Source: Anaerolineales bacterium
GTDB taxonomy: Bacteria; Chloroflexota; Anaerolineae; Anaerolineales; Villigracilaceae
Reading direction: 5' to 3'
Length of the DNA stretch: 5,230 nt
NCBI GenBank assembly: GCA_025938055.1
Contig: JAICQC010000338.1
Location: 1 to 5,230, forward strand
Position numbers and translations under genes: made by a program
Shown here: in pieces, positions 1-5,230 of the stretch
How the letters are laid out: every line of letters starts with the position of its first letter
Position numbering within the stretch: the first letter of the stretch is position 1
Notes under the pieces: model-generated
The model's database searches: none
The model's input: only the letters and a program-made list of their open reading frames with translations
Told to the model about the DNA's origin: nothing

Positions 1-1
1 A

Positions 2-560
2 CCTCGTTTCTCGATCACCATTGGACAATTCATGTTGTTTCGGCGACCCGTCTACGAGGCGATTGGCGGGTATGAGGCAGTGCGAACGCATCCGCTGGAT
101 GATGTGAAATTCGGTCGCCGCGTGCTGAGTCACGGTTTCAAGTGGCTGCTTGCTGACCGGTACCCATCACATTCACTGCCGCATGTATCGTGATTTCCCT
201 TCCTCAGCCGCTGGTCTCACGCGCAGCTTGTTTGCATTTTTCACCAACAACATCCTGCTTTATGCGTTTGCATGGACATGGATTGGTATTGTGTTTCTCG
301 AGCCTATCCTTATGCTCATTCTCCATGCAGTGGGGTTTCACCCTGCCTTCTTCCCTGCCGTGCTGGCGTGGACTGCGGTCCTTGAAGCTGCGCTTTTGTT
401 CTTGTTGATTTATCTGCGCTTTCGTTTTCCTGTGTACCTGGTCTTGTTTTATCCGCTCAGTGTTGGTGTTCTAGTGTGGCTTGCTTTTCGCTCGCTGATA
501 TCCACGCTGCGTGGCGAGGCTGGGTGGAAGGACCGCAGCTTGCCAACTTTACGTTCATAA
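2..560 (+). CDS. Family 2 glycosyltransferase, C-terminal part, frameshifted and cut by the left edge
   Basis: This is the C-terminal half of a membrane-anchored GT2 glycosyltransferase, an enzyme family that moves a sugar from a nucleotide donor to a lipid or other acceptor at the inner face of the membrane. The frame starting at base 2 reads GQFMLFRRPVYEAIGGYE and then LDDVKFGRRV, with the conserved Asp pair at 98-103 typical of the GT2 acidic motif. It continues to LLAD at 157 and then runs into a stop at 191-193. Dropping one C of the CC at 157/158 joins it seamlessly to the next frame: DGTHHIHCRMY, where CRMY is the expected family motif, followed by three hydrophobic helices at about 252-323, 345-416 and 432-488, ending with TAA at 558-560. 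The composite is 185 residues, perhaps half of a full enzyme. The acceptor cannot be told. The break may be a real mutation or a sequencing error. Confidence 0.82.
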
Positions 561-572
561 ATGAGCTCAGGA

Positions 573-2852
573 TTATTCCGGCAATTGGATCCTCGTCTCA
601 CTGGTCGTTGCTTTGTGTTTGAAGTCCGCGGATGGAGCACCAGCGAAAGCGACACTCCATTCCTTTGCCGGTCCGCGTTTTTGAATGTGAAGATTTCTTC
701 CCTCACGCTTAACTTCAAATCTTGTTTCGATCTTCCCATCTAACGATGGGATTTCTACGCTTATCTGCTTTCCGTCTTCCAGTGGATAGACTTGTAAGGT
801 TACACCGTCGCTAAAATCGTAGTCAGGCCGATCTGTGTGGTTGCCGATTGGAATGACAGAATTGGGTCGCACCAGGAGGGGCAGACTCAAAAAGTCATGG
901 GTTTCACGCACCCAGCGCGGACCTTCAATGACGTTTCCATCCAGCAGATTTGTCCATTTTCCCTCAGGAACATAGTAATTGACGATTCCATCGTGGCTGA
1001 ACACCGGCGCGACCAGTAGAGAATCCGCGAGCATATATTGCAGGTCGAGATAATCACAGGCGGGATCATCTGGAAACTCGAGCATCATGGCACGCAGCAT
1101 GGGGATGCCTCGTTCGTGTGCCTGGATTGCGGCTCGATACAGATATGGCATCAGGCTGCACTTGAGTTTTGTGAACTTCGATAAGACTGCGACTGCCTCG
1201 TCATCGTAATGCCACGGCACTCGATATGAATTACTGCCATGCAGGCGGCTGTGGGACGAGAGCAAGCCAAATGCAGTCCAGCGCTTATAGACGTCGGCGC
1301 TAGAATTTTGTTCGAACCCGCCGATGTCGTGGCTCCAGAATCCGAAGCCGGATAGCCCCAACGAAAGCCCACCGCGCAGAGTCTCTGCCATCGACTCGAA
1401 GGTCGCGGTCGAATCGCCGCCCCAATGGACAGGGAATTGCTGCCCACCTGTCGTGGCGGAACGCGCGAAAACCAACGCGTCTCCTTCCTCGCGTTCCTCT
1501 TGCAGCAATTCAAAGACGGTCTTGTTGTAAAGATAGGAGTAGTAATTGTGCATCTTGAACGGATCAGAGCCATCATGATGGACCACGTCCGTAGGGATGC
1601 GTTCACCGAAATCCGTTTTGAACGTGTCCACGCCCATTTTGAGTAAGACGCGTAGTTTCTCGGCGAACCATTTGCAGGCTTCGGGATTCGTAAAGTCTAC
1701 AATCCCCATACCTGCCTGCCACATATCCCACTGCCAGACATCTCCGTTGGGTCTGCGGAGTAGATAGCCTTTCTGCATGGCCTCGTCGAACAAGACAGAA
1801 CGCTGTGCAATGTACGGGTTGATCCACACACAAATGTGAAGTCCGCGGCTCTTCAAGCGGCGCAGCATCCCTTCCGGGTCCGGGAAGAAGCGAGGGTTCC
1901 ATTGCAGGTCAGTCCAATGAAATTCTTTCATCCAGAAGCAGTCGAAATGGAAGACGTGCAGGGGAATATCGCGCGCCGCCATTTCATCGATGAAACTTGT
2001 TACGGTCTTTTCATCGTAGTCCGTGGTGAATGATGTCGATAGCCACAATCCAAACGACCAGGCAGGCGGCAGGGCGGGGTGGCCCGTCAGCGCTGTGTAT
2101 CGTTCCAGGATCTCTTTCGGCGTAGGTCCATAAATTACGAAGTATTCCAGGGATTCGCCAGGCACGCTGAATTGGACGCGCTCTACCTTTTCGGATGCTG
2201 CTTCGAACGAAATCTTCTCTGGATGATTGACAAAGACACCATACCCGCGATTCGTGAGATAGAACGGAATATTTTTGTACGCCAGTTCGCTGCTGGTTCC
2301 GCCGTCTTCATTCCACATTTCCACCACCTGTCCGTTTTTGACGAATGCAGTGAACCGTTCACCCAGCCCATAGACACACTCACCCACGCCCAGGCTGAGT
2401 TGTTCATGGATGTAGCGTCCCTCGGGCGCATCGACAAACCCCAGCGCGCGCCAGCCGCTTGATGTGATGACGTTATCTCTACCGACATATTCCACCAGCC
2501 AGTCGCTTCCTTTGTTCACGCGCACGCTCAAATCGCCGCTGGTCAACGTCGAGGCGCGTTCATCGTCTGAGACGGAAACTTGTGGAGCTGTTCCGGTATA
2601 CAGGGTGAACTCAGGTGTACGAGGCGGTTGTCCTTTATGATGGACACACTGCACGCGAATCACGTTTTCCATCGGGGAGGAAAAGCGCAGGGTCAGTAAG
2701 GGTTGATTGACCGTATGCCCGCGCTCCTGTAATTTCCCCACTGGAGCAAAGACCGTCATCGAATCTTTTTCGAGAATTACTTCATGTACCTGTGCGGCAT
2801 AATGGGGAGTCATGCCGGGGCGCATTTGCCAGTATCCGTCGCTGAATTTCAT
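573..2852 (-). CDS. yicI: GH31 alpha-xylosidase, YicI type, complete (759 aa)
   Basis: The enzyme releases alpha-linked xylose from the non-reducing end of isoprimeverose or xyloglucan oligosaccharides (EC 3.2.1.177) by a retaining mechanism. From memory of E. coli YicI (772 aa), it matches along its whole length. The nucleophile is Asp414 in KTDFGE and the acid/base is Asp480 in HWGGD. The residues linked to xylose preference in YicI are all kept at an offset of -2: Phe275, Cys305, Phe306, Trp343 and Lys412. The N-terminal beta-sandwich spans about residues 1-245, the (beta/alpha)8 catalytic barrel about 250-580, and the C-terminal beta domains run to 759. There is no signal peptide, so it should be cytoplasmic. 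The start is backed by AAAGGA seven bases upstream and by the YicI-like opening MKFSDGYW. It stands alone, without the YicJ-type transporter seen in enterobacteria, and converges on the glycosyltransferase with 12 bp between the stops. Activity on other alpha-glucosides is less likely. Confidence 0.95.
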   Translation of the reverse strand: MKFSDGYWQMRPGMTPHYAAQVHEVILEKDSMTVFAPVGKLQERGHTVNQPLLTLRFSSPMENVIRVQCVHHKGQPPRTPEFTLYTGTAPQVSVSDDERASTLTSGDLSVRVNKGSDWLVEYVGRDNVITSSGWRALGFVDAPEGRYIHEQLSLGVGECVYGLGERFTAFVKNGQVVEMWNEDGGTSSELAYKNIPFYLTNRGYGVFVNHPEKISFEAASEKVERVQFSVPGESLEYFVIYGPTPKEILERYTALTGHPALPPAWSFGLWLSTSFTTDYDEKTVTSFIDEMAARDIPLHVFHFDCFWMKEFHWTDLQWNPRFFPDPEGMLRRLKSRGLHICVWINPYIAQRSVLFDEAMQKGYLLRRPNGDVWQWDMWQAGMGIVDFTNPEACKWFAEKLRVLLKMGVDTFKTDFGERIPTDVVHHDGSDPFKMHNYYSYLYNKTVFELLQEEREEGDALVFARSATTGGQQFPVHWGGDSTATFESMAETLRGGLSLGLSGFGFWSHDIGGFEQNSSADVYKRWTAFGLLSSHSRLHGSNSYRVPWHYDDEAVAVLSKFTKLKCSLMPYLYRAAIQAHERGIPMLRAMMLEFPDDPACDYLDLQYMLADSLLVAPVFSHDGIVNYYVPEGKWTNLLDGNVIEGPRWVRETHDFLSLPLLVRPNSVIPIGNHTDRPDYDFSDGVTLQVYPLEDGKQISVEIPSLDGKIETRFEVKREGRNLHIQKRGPAKEWSVAFAGAPSADFKHKATTSETRIQLPE

Positions 2853-2859
2853 CCTGTTT

Positions 2860-2865
2860 TCCTTT
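2860..2865 (-). promoter_or_regulatory. Ribosome binding site of the alpha-xylosidase
   Basis: On the minus strand AAAGGA lies seven bases before the ATG at 2852. It supports this ATG as the start, consistent with the family N-terminus. Confidence 0.6.
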
Positions 2866-2939
2866 GTTTAGAGAAGCCCTGTGAAGGTTTTCCAGATGAT
2901 ACTCGAAACTGGTACATAACTCTTACCGCAGGCAGTTGT

Positions 2940-2957
2940 ACAATGCATTATCATTGT
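2940..2957. repeat. Operator-like inverted repeat in the divergent region
   Basis: The arms ACAATG and CATTGT are perfect inverted copies separated by six bases (CATTAT). The dyad overlaps the candidate -10 TACAAT of lipoprotein 1 and lies about 88 bp upstream of the alpha-xylosidase start. Its size and position would suit a dimeric repressor, but 6-bp arms can arise by chance and no regulator gene is present in the window. Confidence 0.3.
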
Positions 2958-2964
2958 GCTTGAA

Positions 2965-2970
2965 AAGGAG
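2965..2970 (+). promoter_or_regulatory. Ribosome binding site fixing the start of lipoprotein 1
   Basis: AAGGAG lies six bases before the ATG at 2977. The frame is also open from a GTG at 2956, but that start would put this Shine-Dalgarno inside the coding sequence, so the ATG is preferred. Confidence 0.75.
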
Positions 2971-2976
2971 ATCCGT

Positions 2977-3522
2977 ATGTCCCGTTTGTCAAAATTACTA
3001 TCCCTTATTGTTGTGCTTGTCTTTCTGCTTGCGTGTAACTTCGTCACTCAGCCAATCCAGGATGCACAGAATCTGGCGGAAACCGCACAATCTGTAGCGA
3101 CGCTCATCCCGGTGGAGACATTGCAGGCATTGCCCTCGGCGCTGCCGTCCTTCATCCCGGAGGAAACGCTTCAGGCGCTCCCGTCCGCCGTGCCTACGAT
3201 CGAAGCGCTGGGAACTGAATTCACAGATGCTCTCGATCCACAAGGAACTCCACTTCAGGAATGGAATGGAATTCCCATTATGTCTCAGGCAACAGCAGGC
3301 GAAGAATCCGGTGGTGCTTACACCTTTAAGGTAAGTGCTACCGCACAGGAAATTCAGACATTCTACGATCTGCAACTGCCTGCCCTTGGCTGGAGCCAGT
3401 CGTTCGAGTCACCTGTAGAAGACGAGGGTGGTTTCCTCTTCTTCGAGAAGGAAGGCAGCTTTCTGACGATATTCATTATGCCTTCGGAAGGTGGCATGCT
3501 TGTATTTTTGACACTGGCATAA
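2977..3522 (+). CDS. Small lipoprotein with uncharacterised C-terminal domain, paralogue 1 (181 aa)
   Basis: This is a predicted secreted lipoprotein of unknown function. It has a Lys/Arg N-terminus, a hydrophobic stretch over residues 7-19 and the lipobox LLAC with the lipidated Cys at 20. The first base of the mature protein is followed by Asn21, and no membrane segment follows. Residues 44-75 form two 16-residue tandem repeats built on ETLQALPSA, probably a helical or extended spacer. Residues 95-181 form a compact domain that opens with EWNGIPIM, then YTFKV, a helix carrying FY..QLPALGW, and beta strands ending LTLA. The same domain makes up most of the next gene at 3626-4042, about half identical by my hand alignment, so the two arose by tandem duplication. 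I do not recognise an experimentally studied family. The TAA is followed by a strong terminator, so the gene seems to be its own transcription unit. Confidence 0.88.
   Translation: MSRLSKLLSLIVVLVFLLACNFVTQPIQDAQNLAETAQSVATLIPVETLQALPSALPSFIPEETLQALPSAVPTIEALGTEFTDALDPQGTPLQEWNGIPIMSQATAGEESGGAYTFKVSATAQEIQTFYDLQLPALGWSQSFESPVEDEGGFLFFEKEGSFLTIFIMPSEGGMLVFLTLA
3106..3201 (+). repeat. Two 16-codon tandem repeats within lipoprotein 1
   Basis: Residues 44-59 and 60-75 align without gaps, both carrying IP.ETLQALPSA followed by a Pro two residues later. Eight of the nine codons in the shared stretch ETLQALPSA differ synonymously between the copies; only the Gln codon is the same. The repeat is therefore visible in the protein but nearly invisible in the DNA. 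Confidence 0.75.
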
Positions 3523-3541
3523 AACGGCGGACAGGGTTTAT

Positions 3542-3572
3542 AAGGACGGCCAGCAGCCGTCCTTTTTGTTTT
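3542..3572 (+). terminator. Intrinsic terminator after lipoprotein 1
   Basis: The arms AAGGACGGC (3542-3550) and GCCGTCCTT (3556-3564) pair perfectly over nine bases around the loop CAGCA. A T-rich tract (TTTTTGTTTT, overlapping the end of the arm) follows. It lies 20 bases past the stop of lipoprotein 1 and separates it from the next gene. Confidence 0.88.
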
Positions 3573-3588
3573 GGGAGCAGTGAGATTT

Positions 3589-3597
3589 TGATACAAT
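3589..3597 (+). promoter_or_regulatory. Candidate extended -10 promoter of lipoprotein 2
   Basis: TGATACAAT has TACAAT as a five-of-six -10 match with the extended TGn in front, which can compensate for a weak -35. A transcript starting near 3604 would have a leader of about 22 bases before the GTG at 3626. The position just after a terminator makes a separate promoter necessary. Confidence 0.45.
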
Positions 3598-3614
3598 CAC
3601 TGCAACTGTCAAAT

Positions 3615-3620
3615 GGAAGG
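3615..3620 (+). promoter_or_regulatory. Ribosome binding site supporting the GTG start of lipoprotein 2
   Basis: GGAAGG ends five bases before the GTG at 3626. The ATG at 3613 is in another frame, so the GTG is the only well-placed start that includes the whole signal peptide. Confidence 0.6.
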
Positions 3621-3625
3621 ATTTT

Positions 3626-4042
3626 GTGAGCAAACTCATCATTGCGAGTTTTCTTATGTTAACGTTTGTCTCCTGTTCTACTGCGATTCAAGAGACACCG
3701 GCAGCGGCTCCAACTCTCGAGGAGCAGGCTTCGCCTATGCCTGACGACCAGGAGCCTCCTGTTCAGGAGTGGCGTGGCATTCCCATTATGCCTGAAGCCA
3801 CTGCTGGGCTAGAATTTGCAGTAAACAATGCTTATAGTTTTGAAGTGAAAGCCAGCGCGCGGGACGTTCAAGCTTTTTATGAGGAGCGACTCACTGAGCT
3901 TGGCTGGAGCCAGCCGTTTGACAGTCCGTTTGATGAGAATGGTGGGACCATGACGTTTCGCAAAGAGCAGAGCTCTCTAGCAATCACGGTCACCCCCTCG
4001 GAAGGCTCTATGGTAGTCTTACTGGTGCTGACTCTGGCATAA
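3626..4042 (+). CDS. Small lipoprotein with uncharacterised C-terminal domain, paralogue 2 (138 aa, GTG start)
   Basis: This is a predicted secreted lipoprotein of unknown function and a tandem paralogue of the gene at 2977-3522. The signal peptide is short (MSKLIIASFLMLTFVSC) with Cys17 as the lipidation site. The -3 residue is Phe, which is acceptable but not the usual Leu. Residues 18-46 are an acidic, Pro/Ala-rich linker that lacks the 16-residue repeats of paralogue 1. Residues 48-138 are the shared domain: EWRGIPIM, ATAG, AYSFEV, an FY..RLTELGWSQ helix end, GG, FRKE, PSEG and a terminal LTLA. About 48 of 91 aligned positions match paralogue 1 by my count. DNA identity is patchy, with one exact 15-base match (3385-3399 and 3899-3913), so the duplication is not recent. 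Apart from Cys17 there are no cysteines and there is no obvious catalytic triad. A binding or structural role is a guess only. Confidence 0.87.
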   Translation: MSKLIIASFLMLTFVSCSTAIQETPAAAPTLEEQASPMPDDQEPPVQEWRGIPIMPEATAGLEFAVNNAYSFEVKASARDVQAFYEERLTELGWSQPFDSPFDENGGTMTFRKEQSSLAITVTPSEGSMVVLLVLTLA

Positions 4043-4059
4043 GAAATAATAAAGAGAAT

Positions 4060-4089
4060 AAAAAGGATGGCAATACGCCATCCTTTTTG
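4060..4089 (+). terminator. Intrinsic terminator after lipoprotein 2
   Basis: The core arms GGATGGC (4065-4071) and GCCATCC (4077-4083) close the loop AATAC. Flanking A and T runs extend the pairing to about 12 bases and supply the U tract. The A run on the left means it could also work on the minus strand, but no minus-strand gene is known to end here. Confidence 0.88.
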
Positions 4090-4111
4090 CGTTTTAAGGG
4101 AGAAAGCATAA

Positions 4112-4207
4112 ATGATTTCCGGGAACATTTTCTTTACTGTCACGTCAGAAAATAAATCCATGATCACGGGGGACTCTTATTACTTGAAAGGAGGGCTTAT
4201 GAACTGA
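4112..4207 (+). CDS. Possible small ORF in the leader of the VWA gene (31 aa), doubtful
   Basis: An ATG at 4112 opens 31 codons ending with TGA at 4205-4207. The product starts MISGNIFFTV and ends GGLMN. GGGAG at 4098-4102 lies nine bases upstream and could serve as a Shine-Dalgarno. The peptide has no signal peptide, no convincing membrane segment and no motif I know. It sits between a terminator and the VWA lipoprotein, 84 bases before that gene and in the same frame. A random open stretch of this length is common, so this may be nothing, a leader peptide, or a remnant of an earlier coding region. Confidence 0.2.
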   Translation: MISGNIFFTVTSENKSMITGDSYYLKGGLMN

Positions 4208-4213
4208 TACAAC
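4184..4213 (+). promoter_or_regulatory. Candidate promoter of the VWA lipoprotein gene
   Basis: TTGAAA (4184-4189) matches five of six bases of the -35 consensus. TACAAC (4208-4213) matches four of six of the -10, with an 18-base spacer and a TGA just upstream that gives an extended -10 look. Transcription would begin near 4220, leaving a leader of about 72 bases that includes a small CAGGT/ACCTG hairpin (4227-4242). Confidence 0.35.
4187..4194 (+). promoter_or_regulatory. Unusually strong Shine-Dalgarno leading to a two-codon ORF
   Basis: AAAGGAGG is close to a full complement of the 16S rRNA tail. Four bases later comes ATG AAC TGA (4199-4207), a start codon, one sense codon and a stop. 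It could be a minimal upstream ORF acting on the VWA gene, a relic of a lost gene start, or a chance match. It overlaps a candidate promoter, which would leave it untranscribed from that promoter. Confidence 0.3.
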
Positions 4214-4279
4214 TCTCTGCGGACAGCAGGTACGCCGACCTGATGTTCGTTTCATTTCGTGCCGAATCAACCTACCAAT

Positions 4280-4284
4280 AGGAG
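4280..4284 (+). promoter_or_regulatory. Ribosome binding site of the VWA lipoprotein
   Basis: AGGAG lies seven bases before the ATG at 4292. This start gives a complete lipoprotein signal peptide, which confirms the choice. Confidence 0.7.
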
Positions 4285-4291
4285 AAGAATC

Positions 4292-5230
4292 ATGATCACC
4301 AAAAGCAATGCCCTCCGCATGGGCATCCTGCTCGTATTGTTATTGACTTCTGCTTGCGGCGCGCCTGCCGCAACCCAGGCACCTCCATCCAAAGAAGCTC
4401 CGTTTACGGATTACATCCCTGAGGAGGCTTCGACCGAAGCGCCTGCCGCGACGCAAGAATCCGTAACAGGCTATCTCCCCCAGCAGCCTGCGTCGAACGT
4501 ACATCCCCCAATCCCTCCCAACAATCAAGAGCCCTACGACATGTTTTTCGAAGACTATGGAGTCAACCCTTCCATAGATACCGAAGACGACAATCTCTCC
4601 ACCTTCGCGCTGGATGTGGACAGTGGTTCGTACACGATCATGCGCAGCTATCTGAGCGAAGGGAATTTACCGCCATCCGATTCGGTTCGGGTGGAGGAGT
4701 ATGTCAATTATTTCGACCAGGGCTATCCCAGCCCGCCTGTGCATCAGGCATTTGGGATCTATCTGGATGGCGCACCCGCGCCCTTTACGCAGACTGAGCG
4801 ATATCAAATGCTGCGCGTCGGAGTCCAGGGCTATCAGATCCCTGCTGAAGAACGTAAGGACGCCTCCCTCACGTTCGTGATCGACGTCTCGGGTTCGATG
4901 GATATGGACAACCGGCTGGGTTTGGTCAAGCGGTCGTTGGAGCTGCTTGTTGAGCAATTGCGACCGGGCGATCGCGTCAGCATCGTCGTTTATGGGTCAG
5001 AGGCTCGCGTCATCCTGGAACCCACTTCTGGTGCTGACAAAGGGGCAATTCTCGAGGCGATCTACAATCTGCGCCCCGAGGGAGCAACAAATGCAGAGGC
5101 AGGAATCCGCCTCGGGTATCAGATGGCAATGCACGCCTATAACCCCGAAGGTATCAACCGGGTGATCCTATGCTCGGATGGCGTGGCAAACGTCGGGGTG
5201 ACGGGACCGGAGGCAATCCTGCAGGAGGTG
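4292..5230 (+). CDS. YfbK-type VWA-domain lipoprotein, N-terminal 313 residues, cut by the right edge
   Basis: This is the start of a surface lipoprotein of the YfbK family, whose members carry a von Willebrand A domain thought to bind partners through a metal ion. The precise role of the family is not settled. The signal peptide ends in LTSAC with lipidated Cys22. A Pro/Ala/Glu/Thr-rich linker at about 23-80 holds an imperfect duplication: APAATQ at 24-29 and 50-55, then T.Y.P....S at 39-47 and T.Y.P.....S at 59-68. The family's N-terminal domain follows at about 82-165, with STFALDVDSGSY, LPPSDSVRVEEYVNYF and YPSPP. The VWA domain starts near 192. Its MIDAS site is complete: DVSGS at 198-202, Thr266 in GATN and Asp296 in CSDGVANVG. 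The frame is open to the last base and no stop is present. By comparison with E. coli YfbK (about 575 aa), roughly half is shown and the C-terminal domain is missing. It is preceded by its own candidate promoter. Confidence 0.9.
   Translation, partial: MITKSNALRMGILLVLLLTSACGAPAATQAPPSKEAPFTDYIPEEASTEAPAATQESVTGYLPQQPASNVHPPIPPNNQEPYDMFFEDYGVNPSIDTEDDNLSTFALDVDSGSYTIMRSYLSEGNLPPSDSVRVEEYVNYFDQGYPSPPVHQAFGIYLDGAPAPFTQTERYQMLRVGVQGYQIPAEERKDASLTFVIDVSGSMDMDNRLGLVKRSLELLVEQLRPGDRVSIVVYGSEARVILEPTSGADKGAILEAIYNLRPEGATNAEAGIRLGYQMAMHAYNPEGINRVILCSDGVANVGVTGPEAILQEV

Larger units (their letters stand above)
2853..2976. promoter_or_regulatory. Divergent intergenic region between the alpha-xylosidase and lipoprotein 1
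   Basis: This 124-bp gap must hold the 5' signals of two divergent genes. On the plus strand TACAAT at 2939-2944 is a good -10 match placed about 33 bases before the lipoprotein ATG, but I find no convincing -35. On the minus strand TATCAT (2896-2901) could be a -10 for the alpha-xylosidase, also without a clear -35. An 18-bp dyad, ACAATGCATTATCATTGT, covers 2940-2957 and overlaps the plus-strand -10. No terminator or RNA structure is apparent. Confidence 0.45.
4090..4291. other. Leader and intergenic stretch before the VWA gene
   Basis: After the terminator about 200 bases carry no convincing gene. They hold the doubtful 31-codon ORF, a strong Shine-Dalgarno with a two-codon ORF, a candidate promoter, a CAGGT/ACCTG hairpin at 4227-4242 and the VWA ribosome binding site. 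The 9-mer CATGATCAC occurs at 4159-4167 and again over the VWA start at 4291-4299, in the same reading frame. I see no known riboswitch or tRNA. Confidence 0.5.

Noticed and set aside
561..572. Terminator in the 12-bp gap between the convergent stops
   Set aside because: Only a short TGAGCTCA palindrome is present, without a stem of useful length or a T tract.
449..739. A 96-codon minus-strand frame bridging the glycosyltransferase and alpha-xylosidase ends
   Set aside because: It overlaps the 3' ends of two genuine genes and has no recognisable product or ribosome site.
1151..1606. A 151-codon minus-strand frame inside the alpha-xylosidase
   Set aside because: It overlaps catalytic-barrel sequence in another frame and its product is rich in Arg and Ser without motifs, as expected of a shadow.
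2079..2462. A 127-codon open frame on the plus strand inside the alpha-xylosidase
   Set aside because: It lies entirely opposite a strongly conserved enzyme and its translation shows no family motif, so it is a shadow frame.
2956..2976. Earlier GTG start for lipoprotein 1
   Set aside because: It would add seven charged residues before the signal peptide and bury the AAGGAG site; the ATG at 2977 has ideal spacing.
4159..4299. Direct repeat CATGATCAC at 4159-4167 and 4291-4299
   Set aside because: Nine bases twice within 140 bp, without extension of the match, is weak evidence; no duplication of the surrounding sequence is visible.
4667..4957. A 96-codon minus-strand frame opposite the VWA gene
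   Set aside because: The plus strand there encodes the conserved N-terminal and VWA domains, and the antisense product has no motif.

Overview
The window looks like chromosomal DNA of an environmental bacterium, most likely a Chloroflexota of the Anaerolineae type. This assignment is an inference. It rests on several small Ala/Pro/Thr/Glu-rich lipoproteins, a YfbK-type VWA lipoprotein and a GT2 membrane glycosyltransferase, all at moderate GC. No RNA gene, CRISPR array, insertion sequence or phage gene is visible.

Layout. (1) At 2-560 (+) lies the C-terminal half of a family 2 glycosyltransferase with three membrane helices. It enters from the left edge and is broken by one extra C at 157/158. 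(2) At 573-2852 (-) lies a complete, intact GH31 alpha-xylosidase of the YicI type, convergent with the glycosyltransferase and separated from it by only 12 bp. (3) A 124-bp divergent intergenic region (2853-2976) carries a candidate promoter and an 18-bp dyad. (4) At 2977-3522 and 3626-4042 (+) lie two small lipoproteins that are tandem paralogues. They share an uncharacterised C-terminal domain of about 90 residues, and each is followed by its own intrinsic terminator. (5) A 249-bp gap (4043-4291) holds the second terminator, a possible 31-codon small ORF, a perfect Shine-Dalgarno leading into a two-codon ORF, and a candidate promoter. (6) From 4292 to the right edge runs the N-terminal part of a VWA-domain lipoprotein of the YfbK family. 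It has no stop codon inside the window.

How the genes may work together. The alpha-xylosidase has no signal peptide and should act in the cytoplasm on imported isoprimeverose-type or xyloglucan oligosaccharides. No transporter or other sugar gene sits beside it here. The three lipoproteins point the same way but appear to be separate transcription units, because terminators lie after the first two and each start is preceded by a TACAAT/TACAAC box. Their shared theme is the cell surface, not a demonstrated pathway. I see no clear new multi-gene system. The most interesting item is the duplicated lipoprotein domain, followed by the unexplained leader of the VWA gene and the glycosyltransferase frameshift.
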